From Streptomyces sp. NBC_00306 (GTDB taxonomy: Bacteria; Actinomycetota; Actinomycetes; Streptomycetales; Streptomycetaceae): 64,000 nucleotides of DNA. This document shows, one piece after another, positions 51,100-59,449 of this stretch. Under the pieces are notes generated by a model. It was not told the DNA's origin and did not search any database. It saw only the letters and a program-made list of their open reading frames with translations. Numbering within the stretch: position 1 is the stretch's first letter; the number at the start of each line of letters is the position of its first letter. The position numbers and the translations under genes are program-made. The stretch lies in assembly GCF_036169555.1 (NCBI RefSeq), contig NZ_CP108032.1, positions 7,378,001 to 7,442,000 on the forward strand, given 5' to 3'.

Positions 51100-52086
51100 A
51101 TGCGGTACCGCACCATCGGCCAGAACCCGGACCACCGCCGGGAGGTCAGCGTGCTCAGCCTGGGAGCGATGCTGTTCGGGACGGCGACCGACGAGCCGAC
51201 GGCGTTCGCGATTCTCGACCGCTACGTCGAGGCCGGCGGCACGTTCGTCGACACGTCCGACAACTACGCGTACTGGTTCACCGGCGGGCAGGGCGGAGAG
51301 AGCGAGCAGCTCCTCGGCCGCTGGCGGCGCAGCCGGGGCATCGGGAACGAGATCACCGTCGCCACCAAACTCGGTGCCCGCCCCCTCGCCCCCGGGACCG
51401 GCTACCTCGACAACGCCGAAGGGCTCTCGGCCAAGGTTATCCGGGAGGCCGCCGAGCGCAGCAGGGAACGTCTCGGTACGGACAAACTGGATCTGCTCTA
51501 CGCCCACATCGAGGATCCCTCGGTCGCCCCCGAGGAGACCGTGGAAGGGTTCGCGCAGCTCGTCGCCGAGGGAACGGTCGGACTGCTCGGCGTCAGCAAC
51601 CACTGGACGTGGAAGATCGAACGGGCCCGCACCATCGCCGCGGCGGCCGGACTGCCCGGTTACGAGGTGCTCCAGTACCAGCACAGCTATCTGCGGCCGC
51701 GTACCGACCGGCCGGGGGACATGTCCGCGGACGGCAGCCAGGGCGTCGCCGGCGGGGATCTGCTCAGTTACGTCCGCCACGACCCCGGCCTGACACTGGT
51801 CGCCTACTCGCCACTGCTGGGTGGCCGCTATGTGCGTGACGACAAGCCCTTCGGCCCCGAGTTCGACCACGCGGGCACGCCCGCGCGGAAGGCCGCTCTG
51901 CGTGCGGTCGCGCAGGAGGCCGGAGCCACCGTCAACCAGGTGGTGCTCGCCTGGCTCATCGGCGGGGAGATACCGGTCATCCCGCTGGTCGGCGCCTCGT
52001 CGGTGGCGCAGCTCGACGAGAGCCTTGCCGCGGTGGACCTGGAGCTGACGGCGGATCAGCGGGCCAGGCTGGACACCGCCTGCTGA
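51100..52086 (+). CDS. aldo/keto reductase
   Basis: A 328-aa TIM-barrel NADPH oxidoreductase. Catalytic Asp/Tyr appear in FVDTSDNYAYW, Lys in VATKLGARP, and His in LLYAHIED. NADPH contacts lie in VIPLVGASSVAQLDESL near the end. The protein is related to voltage-channel-beta/AKR-like general reductases. A good GGGAGGA site precedes the ATG. It is close to the SigB-type gene, so stress induction is possible. The substrate cannot be inferred. Confidence 0.87.
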   Translation: MRYRTIGQNPDHRREVSVLSLGAMLFGTATDEPTAFAILDRYVEAGGTFVDTSDNYAYWFTGGQGGESEQLLGRWRRSRGIGNEITVATKLGARPLAPGTGYLDNAEGLSAKVIREAAERSRERLGTDKLDLLYAHIEDPSVAPEETVEGFAQLVAEGTVGLLGVSNHWTWKIERARTIAAAAGLPGYEVLQYQHSYLRPRTDRPGDMSADGSQGVAGGDLLSYVRHDPGLTLVAYSPLLGGRYVRDDKPFGPEFDHAGTPARKAALRAVAQEAGATVNQVVLAWLIGGEIPVIPLVGASSVAQLDESLAAVDLELTADQRARLDTAC

Positions 52087-52191
52087 TCCCGTGCCGCGCC
52101 CCTCGGGGAGAGTCCGCAGGAATCGGATGCGTGATGCCGGCGAGGCGGGGAACCTGGACCCACGCAGCATCGCCGAAGGGGAGGGAACATC

Positions 52192-53097
52192 ATGCTCAGC
52201 ACCATGTCGTCCGAAAGCACCCGGAGCGGGACGAAGCAGGAGGACGTTTCCGCGGGGTCCCCCTCGCGCGTGGGGGAACTGCCCTGGGTCGAGAACGCCG
52301 GCAAGCTCGCGCCGAAGAACGCGAAGAGCCTGTCGAAGGTGTTCTTCGACCGCCTCAAGGTGCTGGAGGAAGGCACCCACGAGTACCAGTACGCCCGCAA
52401 CACGCTGATCGAGATGAACCTCTCCCTCGTGCAGTTCGCCGCCCGCCGGTTCCGCAACCGCGGCAGCGGCGAGATGGAGGACGTCATCCAGGTCGGCACG
52501 ATCGGCCTCATCAAGGCGATCGACCGGTTCGACCTGTCCCGCGAGGTCGAGTTCACCTCCTTCGCGATTCCGTACATCGTGGGCGAGATCAAGCGGTTCT
52601 TCCGCGACACCAGCTGGGCCGTCCATGTGCCCCGCCGGCTTCAGGAACTCCGCACCGAACTGGCGAAGGCCAAGGATGAACTCGCCGCCGTACTGGACCG
52701 CGACCCGACGGTGAAGGAACTGGCGGAGCTGCTCGAACTCACCGAGGACGAGGTGCGCGAGGGCCTGGTCGCCGCCAACGGCTACACCGCCGGCTCCCTC
52801 GACACCCCGAACGCCGACAGCGACGACGCCCCGGTCGGCGCCCGGACCGGCCGTGCGTACGCGGACATCCTCGGCGGTGACGACCCGTACATGGAACTGG
52901 TCGAGGACCTGCACTCGCTCGCCCCTCTGCTGGAGCAGCTGGACGAGCGGGAGAAGCGCATCCTGCAGATGCGCTTCGGGCAGGAGATGACGCAGGCGGA
53001 GATCGGCCGGGAACTGAACGTGTCCCAGATGCATGTCTCCCGTCTGCTGACGCGCACGCTGACGAAGCTCCGTACCGGCATGCTGACGGACCGCTGA
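52192..53097 (+). CDS. SigB/SigF-family RNA polymerase sigma factor
   Basis: A 301-aa sigma factor. Region 2 is ARNTLIEMNLSLVQFAARRFRNRGSGEMEDVIQVGTIGLIKAIDRFD with FTSFAIPYIVGEIKRFFRD (2.3-2.4); region 3 is RRLQELRTELAKAKDELAAVLDRDPTVKELAELL; region 4 is RILQMRFGQEMTQAEIGRELNVSQMHVSRLL. This is the stress/sporulation SigB/F/G subfamily found in many copies in Streptomyces. Such factors are held by an anti-sigma HATPase and freed by STAS antagonists (see 20381 and 58706). GGGAGG precedes the ATG at 52192. Confidence 0.9.
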   Translation: MLSTMSSESTRSGTKQEDVSAGSPSRVGELPWVENAGKLAPKNAKSLSKVFFDRLKVLEEGTHEYQYARNTLIEMNLSLVQFAARRFRNRGSGEMEDVIQVGTIGLIKAIDRFDLSREVEFTSFAIPYIVGEIKRFFRDTSWAVHVPRRLQELRTELAKAKDELAAVLDRDPTVKELAELLELTEDEVREGLVAANGYTAGSLDTPNADSDDAPVGARTGRAYADILGGDDPYMELVEDLHSLAPLLEQLDEREKRILQMRFGQEMTQAEIGRELNVSQMHVSRLLTRTLTKLRTGMLTDR

Positions 53098-53211
53098 GCG
53101 ATCATCACGGGCCGGCCGCCCGGGACGCCGGACGAGGTGCGACGCTTGGGTCAGGGCCGTTCCGGTAGCCGCCGGAGGGCCGTTCGTGCTCGGACCTCAC
53201 GGAGGCCTTGG

Positions 53212-53682
53212 ATGCAGATCGCGTCGCTGCCGTACCTCGATGAGCACGCGACGGTCGTCGAGGCGGGGGCGGACGACGTCTGGCGCAGTCTCCTCGAAAC
53301 CCTGGACCGGTCGTTCTCGCGTCCGGGTGCGGCCGGTTACGCCCGGCTCGTCCGCTGCGACGACCGTTCCGCGTCCGGGCCGCGCCCGCTCGCCGAAGGA
53401 TCGGTACTTCCGGGGTTCCGGGTGGTCGCCGCGGTCCCCGGGCAGGAGCTCGCCCTCCAGGGGCGCCATCGCTTCTCCTCGTACGCCCTGATCTTCCGTC
53501 TCGACGAGGCGGCCCCCGGCAGGACGCGGTTGCGTGCCGAGAGCCGTGCGGTCTTTCCCGGCCCCGCCGGGGGCGTCTACCGGCTGCTCGTCATCGGGAC
53601 GGGAGGGCATGGGGTCGGTGTGCGGCGCATGCTCTCGGGGATCGGACGCCGGTCCGAGGAGCGGAAATGGGCCCGTTCCTGA
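53212..53682 (+). CDS. SRPBCC/DUF2867-like protein
   Basis: A 156-aa protein with a START/SRPBCC-like pattern: VVEAGADDVWRSLLETLDRSF, GSVLPGFRVVAAVPGQELALQGRHRFSSYALIFRL, and RTRLRAESRAVFPGPAGGVYRLLVIGTGGH. This family probably binds a hydrophobic ligand. The C-terminal arginine-rich tail may be disordered. The ATG at 53212 has a GGAGG site. It lies between the sigma factor and the convergent UvrA-like gene. Function unknown. Confidence 0.72.
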   Translation: MQIASLPYLDEHATVVEAGADDVWRSLLETLDRSFSRPGAAGYARLVRCDDRSASGPRPLAEGSVLPGFRVVAAVPGQELALQGRHRFSSYALIFRLDEAAPGRTRLRAESRAVFPGPAGGVYRLLVIGTGGHGVGVRRMLSGIGRRSEERKWARS

Positions 53683-53754
53683 CGATGCCGTCAACGGCCG
53701 CGCGCATGGGCCCGATTGCCCCGGCGAGTCGTCCGGCTCGCGCAGGCACCGCAC

Positions 53755-56259
53755 TCAACGTGCGAGCCGACGTGCCAGATACTCCGCCGTCCGGCTCCCC
53801 GGCGCCGACGCCACCTCCGACGGGCGGCCCGCGGCCACGACGCGGCCTCCGGCGTCCCCGCCGCCGGGTCCCAGGTCCAGCACCCAGTCCGCCCCGGCGA
53901 CCACGCCCATCTCGTGCTCGACCACGAACACCGAGTGGCCCGCGTCCACGAGCCCGTGCAACTGGCGCATCAACAGCTCCACATCGGCCGGATGCAGCCC
54001 CGTCGTGGGCTCGTCCAGCAGATACACCGTGTGGCCACGGCGGTTGCGCTGGAGCTCCGAGGCCAGCTTGATGCGCTGTGCCTCGCCGCCCGACAGTTCG
54101 GTGGCGGGCTGACCGAGCCGCAGATAGCCGAGGCCCACTTCCTTCAGCGTGCGCAGGCTCCGCGCCGCCGCGGGGACGTCCGCGAAGAACTCCGCGGCCG
54201 TGTCCACCGTCATACCGAGGACGTCGGCGACGCTCCGTCCCCGGTACCGGACCTGCAGCGTCTCCTCGTTGTATCGGGCGCCGTGGCAGGTCGGGCAGGG
54301 CGTGTACGTACCGGGCAGGAACAGCAGCTCCACGGCCACGAATCCCTCGCCCTGGCAGGTCTCGCACCGGCCTCCGGCGACGTTGAACGAGAACCGCCCG
54401 GCCCGGTAGCCCCGTTGCCGGGCATCGTCGGTGGCCGCGAAGACCTTCCGTACGGCGTCGAACAGCCCTGTGTACGTCGCCAGGTTGGAGCGTGGGGTGC
54501 GGCCGATCGGCTTCTGGTCCACCTGTACGAGGCGGTCCACGACGTCCATGCCCTTGGCCTCGACGCCCGCTCCCGCGCGGGCGTCATGGCTGAGCGCCCC
54601 GTCGCCCTCGCCCTCGTCGGTGTCCGTGCCGCTCCGGTCCGCCGGGTCCGCGCCCAGGTGCTCGGTGAGGACACCCGCGAGCACCTGGCCGATCAGCGTC
54701 GACTTTCCCGACCCCGACACGCCGGTGACCGCGGTGAAGACCCCGAGCGGCAGGTCCACGTCCAGGTCGCGCAGGTTGTGCCGGGTGATGCCGCGCAGAT
54801 GCAGCCAGGCGGACGGCTCGCGCGAGGGCCGCCCCACCCCTGTGTCCGGCTCCCCGTCGAACAGGAACCGGCGGGTCACCGACTCGGTGACGGACGCCAG
54901 CTCCGCCACCGGTCCGCTGTGCAGGACCCGGCCGCCGAGTTCGCCGGCGTGCGGCCCGACGTCGACGATCCAGTCGGCCCTGCGGACCACGTCCATGTCG
55001 TGCTCGACGACGTAGACCGAGTTCCCCGCCTCCCGCAGCCGCATCAGCACGGTCAGCAGCGCTTCGGTGTCCGCGGGATGCAGGCCCGCCGACGGTTCGT
55101 CCAGGACGTACACCACGCCGAACAGTCCGGACCGCAACTGGGTCGCCAGGCGCAGCCGTTGCAGTTCGCCGGGGGACAGCGTCGGCGTCGTACGGTCCAG
55201 GCTCAGATAGCCCAGCCCCAGTTCGGTGATCACCTCGATCCGGGCGGCCAGGTCGGCGGAGAGCGTCGTGGCGATCTGCCGTTCGGGCCCTTCGGGGAGA
55301 TCCGCCACCTCGCCCCGGGCGGCGGGTCGCAGCACCTCGGCGAGTGCGGTCAGCGGCATGGCGTTGAGCTGCGCGATGGTGCGTCCTGAGAAGGTGACGG
55401 CCAGTGACTCCGGGCGCAGCCGGCTGCCGCCGCAGGCCGGACAGGGCGAGCTCTCCAGGAACCGTTCGGCTCGGGCACGCAGCGCCTGGCTCTTGGAGTC
55501 GGCGAAGGTGTGCATCACATACCGCCGGGCGCTCTGGAACGTGCCCTGATAGGGCGCCTGGATGCGGCCCGCCTCCCGCACCGGGTGCACGGTCACCACC
55601 GGCTGCTCGTCGGTGAACAGGATCCAGTCCCGGTCCTGCTGCGGGAGTTCCCGCCACGGGCGGTCGATGTCGTGGCCGAGGGTCCCGGTCACATCCCGCA
55701 GGTTCTTGCCGTGCCAGGCTCCCGGCCAGGCGGCGATCGCCCCCTCGCGGATGCTCAGTGACGGGTCGGGGACCATCAGCTCCTCGGTGGTGCGGTGCAC
55801 TCGGCCCAAGCCGTGGCAGACTGGGCAGGCGCCGGCCGCGGTGTTGGGGGAGAAGGCGTCGGAGTCCACCGGTTCGGCACCCGGGGGATAGGTCCCCGCC
55901 CGGGAGAAGAGCATCCGGAGCGTGTTCGACAGGGTGGTCACGGTGCCGACGTAGGAGCGGGAGGTGGCCGAACCGCGCCGCTGTTCGAGGGCGACGGCGG
56001 GCGGCAGCCCGAGGATGTCGTCCACCGCGGGCGCCCCCACCTGGTGGATCAGCCGGCGGGCGTAGGGCGCGACGGACTCGAAGTAGCGCCGCTGCGCCTC
56101 TGCGTAGATCGTGCCGAAGGCGAGGGAGGACTTGCCCGACCCGGAGACTCCGGTGAAGACGGCGAGCACGTCCCGGGGGATGTCCACGTCGATGCGGCGC
56201 AGATTGTGCTCGCGGGCACCACGCACCCGTACGTACGGATCGTTGGCCGGGTTGCTCAT
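53755..56259 (-). CDS. short UvrA paralogue (UvrA2-type ABC ATPase)
   Basis: An 834-aa ABC excinuclease-A-like protein; full UvrA is about 950 aa. Two P-loops (FTGVSGSGKSS and VTGVSGSGKST), two ABC signature motifs (LSPGELQRLRLA and LSGGEAQRIKLA), and zinc knuckles (CPVCHG, CETCQGEG, CPTCHG) are seen. The UvrB-binding domain appears shortened, as in class II UvrA proteins linked to DNA-damaging-antibiotic resistance. ATG 56259 begins MSNPANDPYVRVRGAREHNL. It is convergent with the SRPBCC-like gene. Not the housekeeping UvrA. Confidence 0.87.
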   Translation of the reverse strand: MSNPANDPYVRVRGAREHNLRRIDVDIPRDVLAVFTGVSGSGKSSLAFGTIYAEAQRRYFESVAPYARRLIHQVGAPAVDDILGLPPAVALEQRRGSATSRSYVGTVTTLSNTLRMLFSRAGTYPPGAEPVDSDAFSPNTAAGACPVCHGLGRVHRTTEELMVPDPSLSIREGAIAAWPGAWHGKNLRDVTGTLGHDIDRPWRELPQQDRDWILFTDEQPVVTVHPVREAGRIQAPYQGTFQSARRYVMHTFADSKSQALRARAERFLESSPCPACGGSRLRPESLAVTFSGRTIAQLNAMPLTALAEVLRPAARGEVADLPEGPERQIATTLSADLAARIEVITELGLGYLSLDRTTPTLSPGELQRLRLATQLRSGLFGVVYVLDEPSAGLHPADTEALLTVLMRLREAGNSVYVVEHDMDVVRRADWIVDVGPHAGELGGRVLHSGPVAELASVTESVTRRFLFDGEPDTGVGRPSREPSAWLHLRGITRHNLRDLDVDLPLGVFTAVTGVSGSGKSTLIGQVLAGVLTEHLGADPADRSGTDTDEGEGDGALSHDARAGAGVEAKGMDVVDRLVQVDQKPIGRTPRSNLATYTGLFDAVRKVFAATDDARQRGYRAGRFSFNVAGGRCETCQGEGFVAVELLFLPGTYTPCPTCHGARYNEETLQVRYRGRSVADVLGMTVDTAAEFFADVPAAARSLRTLKEVGLGYLRLGQPATELSGGEAQRIKLASELQRNRRGHTVYLLDEPTTGLHPADVELLMRQLHGLVDAGHSVFVVEHEMGVVAGADWVLDLGPGGGDAGGRVVAAGRPSEVASAPGSRTAEYLARRLAR

Positions 56260-56520
56260 GGTTCTCCGAAGGCATCGGGGACGGGCCGTTCGCACCGCTT
56301 TCGGGCGGCAGCCACGCGGCCTCCGGCCGCCCCGGCCGTGGCCGCGCCTCCTCGACCAGTGTGCCCTCGCGTCCCTCCCTTCGCAGGCGGGGGCGTACGG
56401 CCGGACCATGTGCCGGGTGGGCCGCAACGGCTTCAGGAGGTCAGCAGCGGTCCTGCCGACCGTCGGGATCCGCCGAAATCCGGTTGCCCGGGCAGTGGGC
56501 ACCCGGACGAAGATGCTTCC

Positions 56521-56958
56521 ATGACCGACGAGGTGAACGAGCAGCACGCATGGGACCAGTGGGACGACGATGTGCGCGCAGCGGTCGCCGGTGAGCTACG
56601 GCTGATGGACCCGACGGTGCGTTCCGCACGGGACGTGGCCCGGCAGTTGCTCGACCCGGACTTCGTGGAGGTCGGCGCCTCGGGACGGCGGTGGAGCCGT
56701 GAGGACATTCTTGCCGCACTGCCGGAGATGGACGGCGCGGCGGAGGACGGTGCCCGGTACGAACCCTCGGACCTCAGAGGTGTGGTCCTGGCGCCCGGGC
56801 TGGTGCACCTCACCTACGAGACCACCATCAACGAGGAGCGGGCGCGCCGGAGTTCGCTGTGGCGCGCGGGACATGACGGGACATGGCGGATGTACTACCA
56901 CCACGCCACGATCGTTCCCGCCGCCGGCCGGCGGCGGGCGCATGAACGACATGCATGA
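56521..56958 (+). CDS. NTF2-like (DUF4440) protein
   Basis: A 145-aa alpha+beta cone-fold protein: LRLMDPTVRSARDVARQLLDPDFVEVGASGRRWSREDIL, then VLAPGLVHLTYETTINEERARRSSLWRAGHDGTWRMYYHHATIV. This is the SnoaL/DUF4440 pattern of small-molecule-binding or ketosteroid-isomerase-like proteins, role unknown. The ATG at 56521 follows a weak site. It lies 473 bp upstream of the graspetide genes, so co-transcription with them is unlikely. Confidence 0.8.
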   Translation: MTDEVNEQHAWDQWDDDVRAAVAGELRLMDPTVRSARDVARQLLDPDFVEVGASGRRWSREDILAALPEMDGAAEDGARYEPSDLRGVVLAPGLVHLTYETTINEERARRSSLWRAGHDGTWRMYYHHATIVPAAGRRRAHERHA

Positions 56959-57431
56959 TCCTTCGCATGATCCGGCTCTCCTGAGGTACGCGCTCTGTGT
57001 CGGGTGTCGCCCTCTCTTGCCTCCACCCCTGTGCCGAACGGGGCCGTTCGTTGTCCACACCGCCACGAGATGTGGCGGAATTTTTTCACGCGGGCGGTAC
57101 CTCGGCCCTCGCTGTTACCTGTGTGAACAGTGATAAAGCTGTGACTGTTGAGGCGTTTGAGACGGCAGTGACGGAGGTCACGCACCCACTCGGTGCACGG
57201 AATGACTCCTTCAGGCGTCTCTACTTATGTCAGGGGGACGTCAACGGCCCGTGTGCGAGGGCCTGTTCGTGAGCCGGTTGTGCGGCCGCTCCGATCCGAT
57301 GTCCTGTCTGGCGAGCGGTATCCGGAATATGACGGTATGTGATGAAACCAATACATCCATCTCCACGTATTGCTCACCGTGAGGCCACGCAGTGGCCCCC
57401 AGACAGCCCTTTGCGGGCCAGGGAGAGAAGC
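56959..57431 (+). other. 473-bp upstream region of the graspetide genes; no confident gene
   Basis: This stretch is less GC-rich than its neighbours and holds T/A runs (TTTTTT near 57082). A possible 50-codon frame from GTG 57120 (VNSDKAVTVEAFETAVTEVT) has atypical codon use and a rare TTA codon, so it is not called. Close to the precursor gene, GGCCAC-GCA-GTGGCC (57381-57395) is a short palindrome that may be an operator. The precursor has a GGGAGAG ribosome-binding site. Confidence 0.4.
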
Positions 57432-57623
57432 ATGAAACCGTTCGCGTGGACCTACGCACGGCCGGCTGCGCTGTCACCGGTGGTCGACCAGTACTCGTAC
57501 GACGCTGCGCTGCAGCTGAACGTCCTGCCCGACGGGCGCCCCGCCATCATGGACAGGGCCCTGCTCGCGGCGGTCGGCACCACCACCTCGACAGCCGGCT
57601 CCGCGACCCACTTCGACGACTGA
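57432..57623 (+). CDS. tgmA: graspetide (omega-ester peptide) precursor, GRASP_targ type
   Basis: A 63-aa RiPP precursor. The leader starts MKPFAWTYARPAAL, carrying the conserved PFA-x-x-YARP motif recognised by ATP-grasp maturases, and continues YDAALQLNVLPDGRPAI. The C-terminal core TTTSTAGSATHFDD (residues 50-63) has Thr/Ser donors (50-54, 57, 59) and Asp acceptors 62-63, fitting ester cross-links from Thr/Ser to Asp. The maturase gene follows 13 bp later. The family (putative ATP-grasp-modified RiPP) is known, but for most members no product structure exists. No methyltransferase or export gene is adjacent. Confidence 0.85.
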   Translation: MKPFAWTYARPAALSPVVDQYSYDAALQLNVLPDGRPAIMDRALLAAVGTTTSTAGSATHFDD

Positions 57624-57636
57624 CCCGACGCGCACG

Positions 57637-58563
57637 ATGACGGTACTGATCCTGACCTGTGAGCAGGATGTGACCGCGGACATGGTGGTGGCGGAGCTGC
57701 ACAAGAGCTGCGTCCCGCTCGTACGGTTCGACCCGGGTGACATTCCCGGCGAGGGAGCCCTGTCCGCCGAATACGTACGGGGCGAGTTCCGCGGCTACCT
57801 CTCCACGGGTGGGCGGGTCGTCAGCATGGACGGACTGCGTTCCATCTGGATCCGAAGACCCGGTGAACCGGCTGCTCACGCGTCCGAGCCGTCTCCCTGG
57901 CTGTCCGCCGAGACCGGCCAGGCGCTGTACGGGATGCTGGACTCCACCACCGCGCGCTGGATGAACCACCCCGGCGCCGCCGCGCGAGCGCGCCTCAAGC
58001 CATGGCAGCTGCGTACGGCACACCGCAGCGGCTTTCCGGTGCCGGCGACGATCATCACGACGTATCCGCAGGTGGCGCGCCGGTTCGCCGAGCAGTACCG
58101 GCACGTCGTGGTGAAAGCCGTGTCGGGCAAGCCGCCGGCCGATCCGCCGATGGCGCTGCCCACGACCCTCGTACCGCCGGACGCGGACTTCTCCGGGGTG
58201 GCCGCGGGCCCCACGCTCCTTCAGCGCTACATCACCAAGGCCGCCGACATCCGGCTGACCAGCGTCGGCGACGAGCTGTTCGCCGCCCGCAAGGTCGCCG
58301 AGCCGGGGCAGGTGGACGGCCGGTACGGGGAGACCGGACACGACTGGAAGCCCGTCGACGTGCCGCCTCGCGTCGCACGGGCCGTTGCCATGTACAAGGA
58401 CATGGCCGGCCTCGCCTACGGTGCCTTCGATTTCGCCGAGGACGGCGATGGGACGTGGTGGTTCCTGGAATGCAATCAGGGCGGCCAGTTCGGCTTCATC
58501 GAACTCCAGACCGAACAGCCGATCGCCGCGGCGGTCGCCGCCTGGCTGAGCGCCGAGGCATGA
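57637..58563 (+). CDS. tgmB: ATP-grasp RiPP maturase (graspetide macrocyclase)
   Basis: A 308-aa ATP-grasp ligase of the ribosomal-peptide maturase family. It begins MTVLILTCEQDVTADMVVAELHKS. The ATP-binding Lys is in VVKAVSGKPPADPP near residue 160; LLQRYITKAADIRLTSVGDELFAARK and WFLECNQGGQFGFIE (Mg-binding Glu/Asn) are hallmark segments. It would activate core Asp side chains as acyl phosphates and let Thr/Ser hydroxyls form ester macrocycles. It lies 13 bp after the precursor gene, so the two are co-translated or co-transcribed. Confidence 0.92.
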   Translation: MTVLILTCEQDVTADMVVAELHKSCVPLVRFDPGDIPGEGALSAEYVRGEFRGYLSTGGRVVSMDGLRSIWIRRPGEPAAHASEPSPWLSAETGQALYGMLDSTTARWMNHPGAAARARLKPWQLRTAHRSGFPVPATIITTYPQVARRFAEQYRHVVVKAVSGKPPADPPMALPTTLVPPDADFSGVAAGPTLLQRYITKAADIRLTSVGDELFAARKVAEPGQVDGRYGETGHDWKPVDVPPRVARAVAMYKDMAGLAYGAFDFAEDGDGTWWFLECNQGGQFGFIELQTEQPIAAAVAAWLSAEA

Positions 58564-58705
58564 CGTCCGCCCGGAGCCGGGCGCGCCCCTGCGCGGCACG
58601 GCCCGGCGCACACCGGCGGACGAACTGTGCCGTGTAGGCCCCCGAAGGTCGGGCAGATGAGGTGTACGCACAACAACGGGGGATGCGAAAGGGCAGGGTA
58701 CGCCT

Positions 58706-59155
58706 GTGACCGCTGACGAGGTGACAGCCGGCAGGGAGCGTGGAGACGTCGTGCCGCGACCGGTTCCGATGACGGCCGGCGACGCACGGGACGAGGTCCA
58801 GAGACTGCTGGGTGACTGGTTCCGCCGCGCCCGGCAGGGCGTGGCCGACGAGGTCGTGCTCGCGGACGCGCTGCTGGTCACCACCGAGTTGGTGACCAAC
58901 GCGATCCGGCACGGCGATGGCCTGTCCGCCTTCCAGGCCGACCTGACCGAGAGGGGCTTGCGTGTCACTGTCAGTGACCACAGTGAGGTTCCGCCCACGG
59001 TCATCACTCCGACGAACGCCGAGGGAACGGTACGGGTCGGTGGCTACGGCTGGCCCCTGATCCGCCGCCTTGCCCGCGACATCGCGGTCATCCCCCGCTC
59101 CGGCGGCAAGACCATCAGCGTCCTGGTGCCCCTGCCGCAAGCGCCTGGGGCCTGA
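58706..59155 (+). CDS. HATPase anti-sigma-factor-type ATP-binding protein
   Basis: A 149-aa GHKL ATPase of the RsbW/SpoIIAB-like kind. The N-box is ELVTNAIRHGDG, the G1 box is VSDHSEVPP, and the G2-like VGGYGWPLIRRLA follows. It lies 142 bp after the graspetide ligase. It may act as an anti-sigma kinase for a SigB-like factor (one lies at 52192) and be opposed by STAS antagonists, but it lacks a long N-terminal domain. The GTG at 58706 is used. The link to the graspetide genes is only by position. Confidence 0.82.
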   Translation: MTADEVTAGRERGDVVPRPVPMTAGDARDEVQRLLGDWFRRARQGVADEVVLADALLVTTELVTNAIRHGDGLSAFQADLTERGLRVTVSDHSEVPPTVITPTNAEGTVRVGGYGWPLIRRLARDIAVIPRSGGKTISVLVPLPQAPGA

Positions 59156-59449
59156 GGGCCGCCCTGCCTCCGGGGCCATGGGCGGTCACTCGCCGTCGCG
59201 TGCGGGCGCTCGCGGCGACGAGCAACCGTCGTCGCCCACCAGCCCTTGCGGTGCGGGACGCGGCCGGCTGCTTGCCGTGGCGGCTGCCCGTACGGGCCCC
59301 GTACGCCCGCGCCCGCAGCGCGAGTTCACGGTTCGAACACAACGCCGTCATCTCGATGACGGCCACACGTCGCCGCTCCGCCGGAGGCTCCTGACGGACC
59401 ATCGGCATGTCCCCGACATTTCCTGTCCCCGGCATCTAAGGAAGCGCCC

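Noticed and set aside
57120..57272. A 50-codon frame starting VNSDKAVTVEAFETAVTEVT upstream of the graspetide precursor
   Set aside because: Codon use is not Streptomyces-like, it has a TTA codon, no clear ribosome-binding site, and no recognised family. It is more likely part of an untranslated region.
59324..59337. GTTCACG-GTTCGAA before the phytase as a PhoP box
   Set aside because: Only one repeat matches and the spacing is not the 11-bp PHO-box pattern, so it is mentioned but not called as a site.
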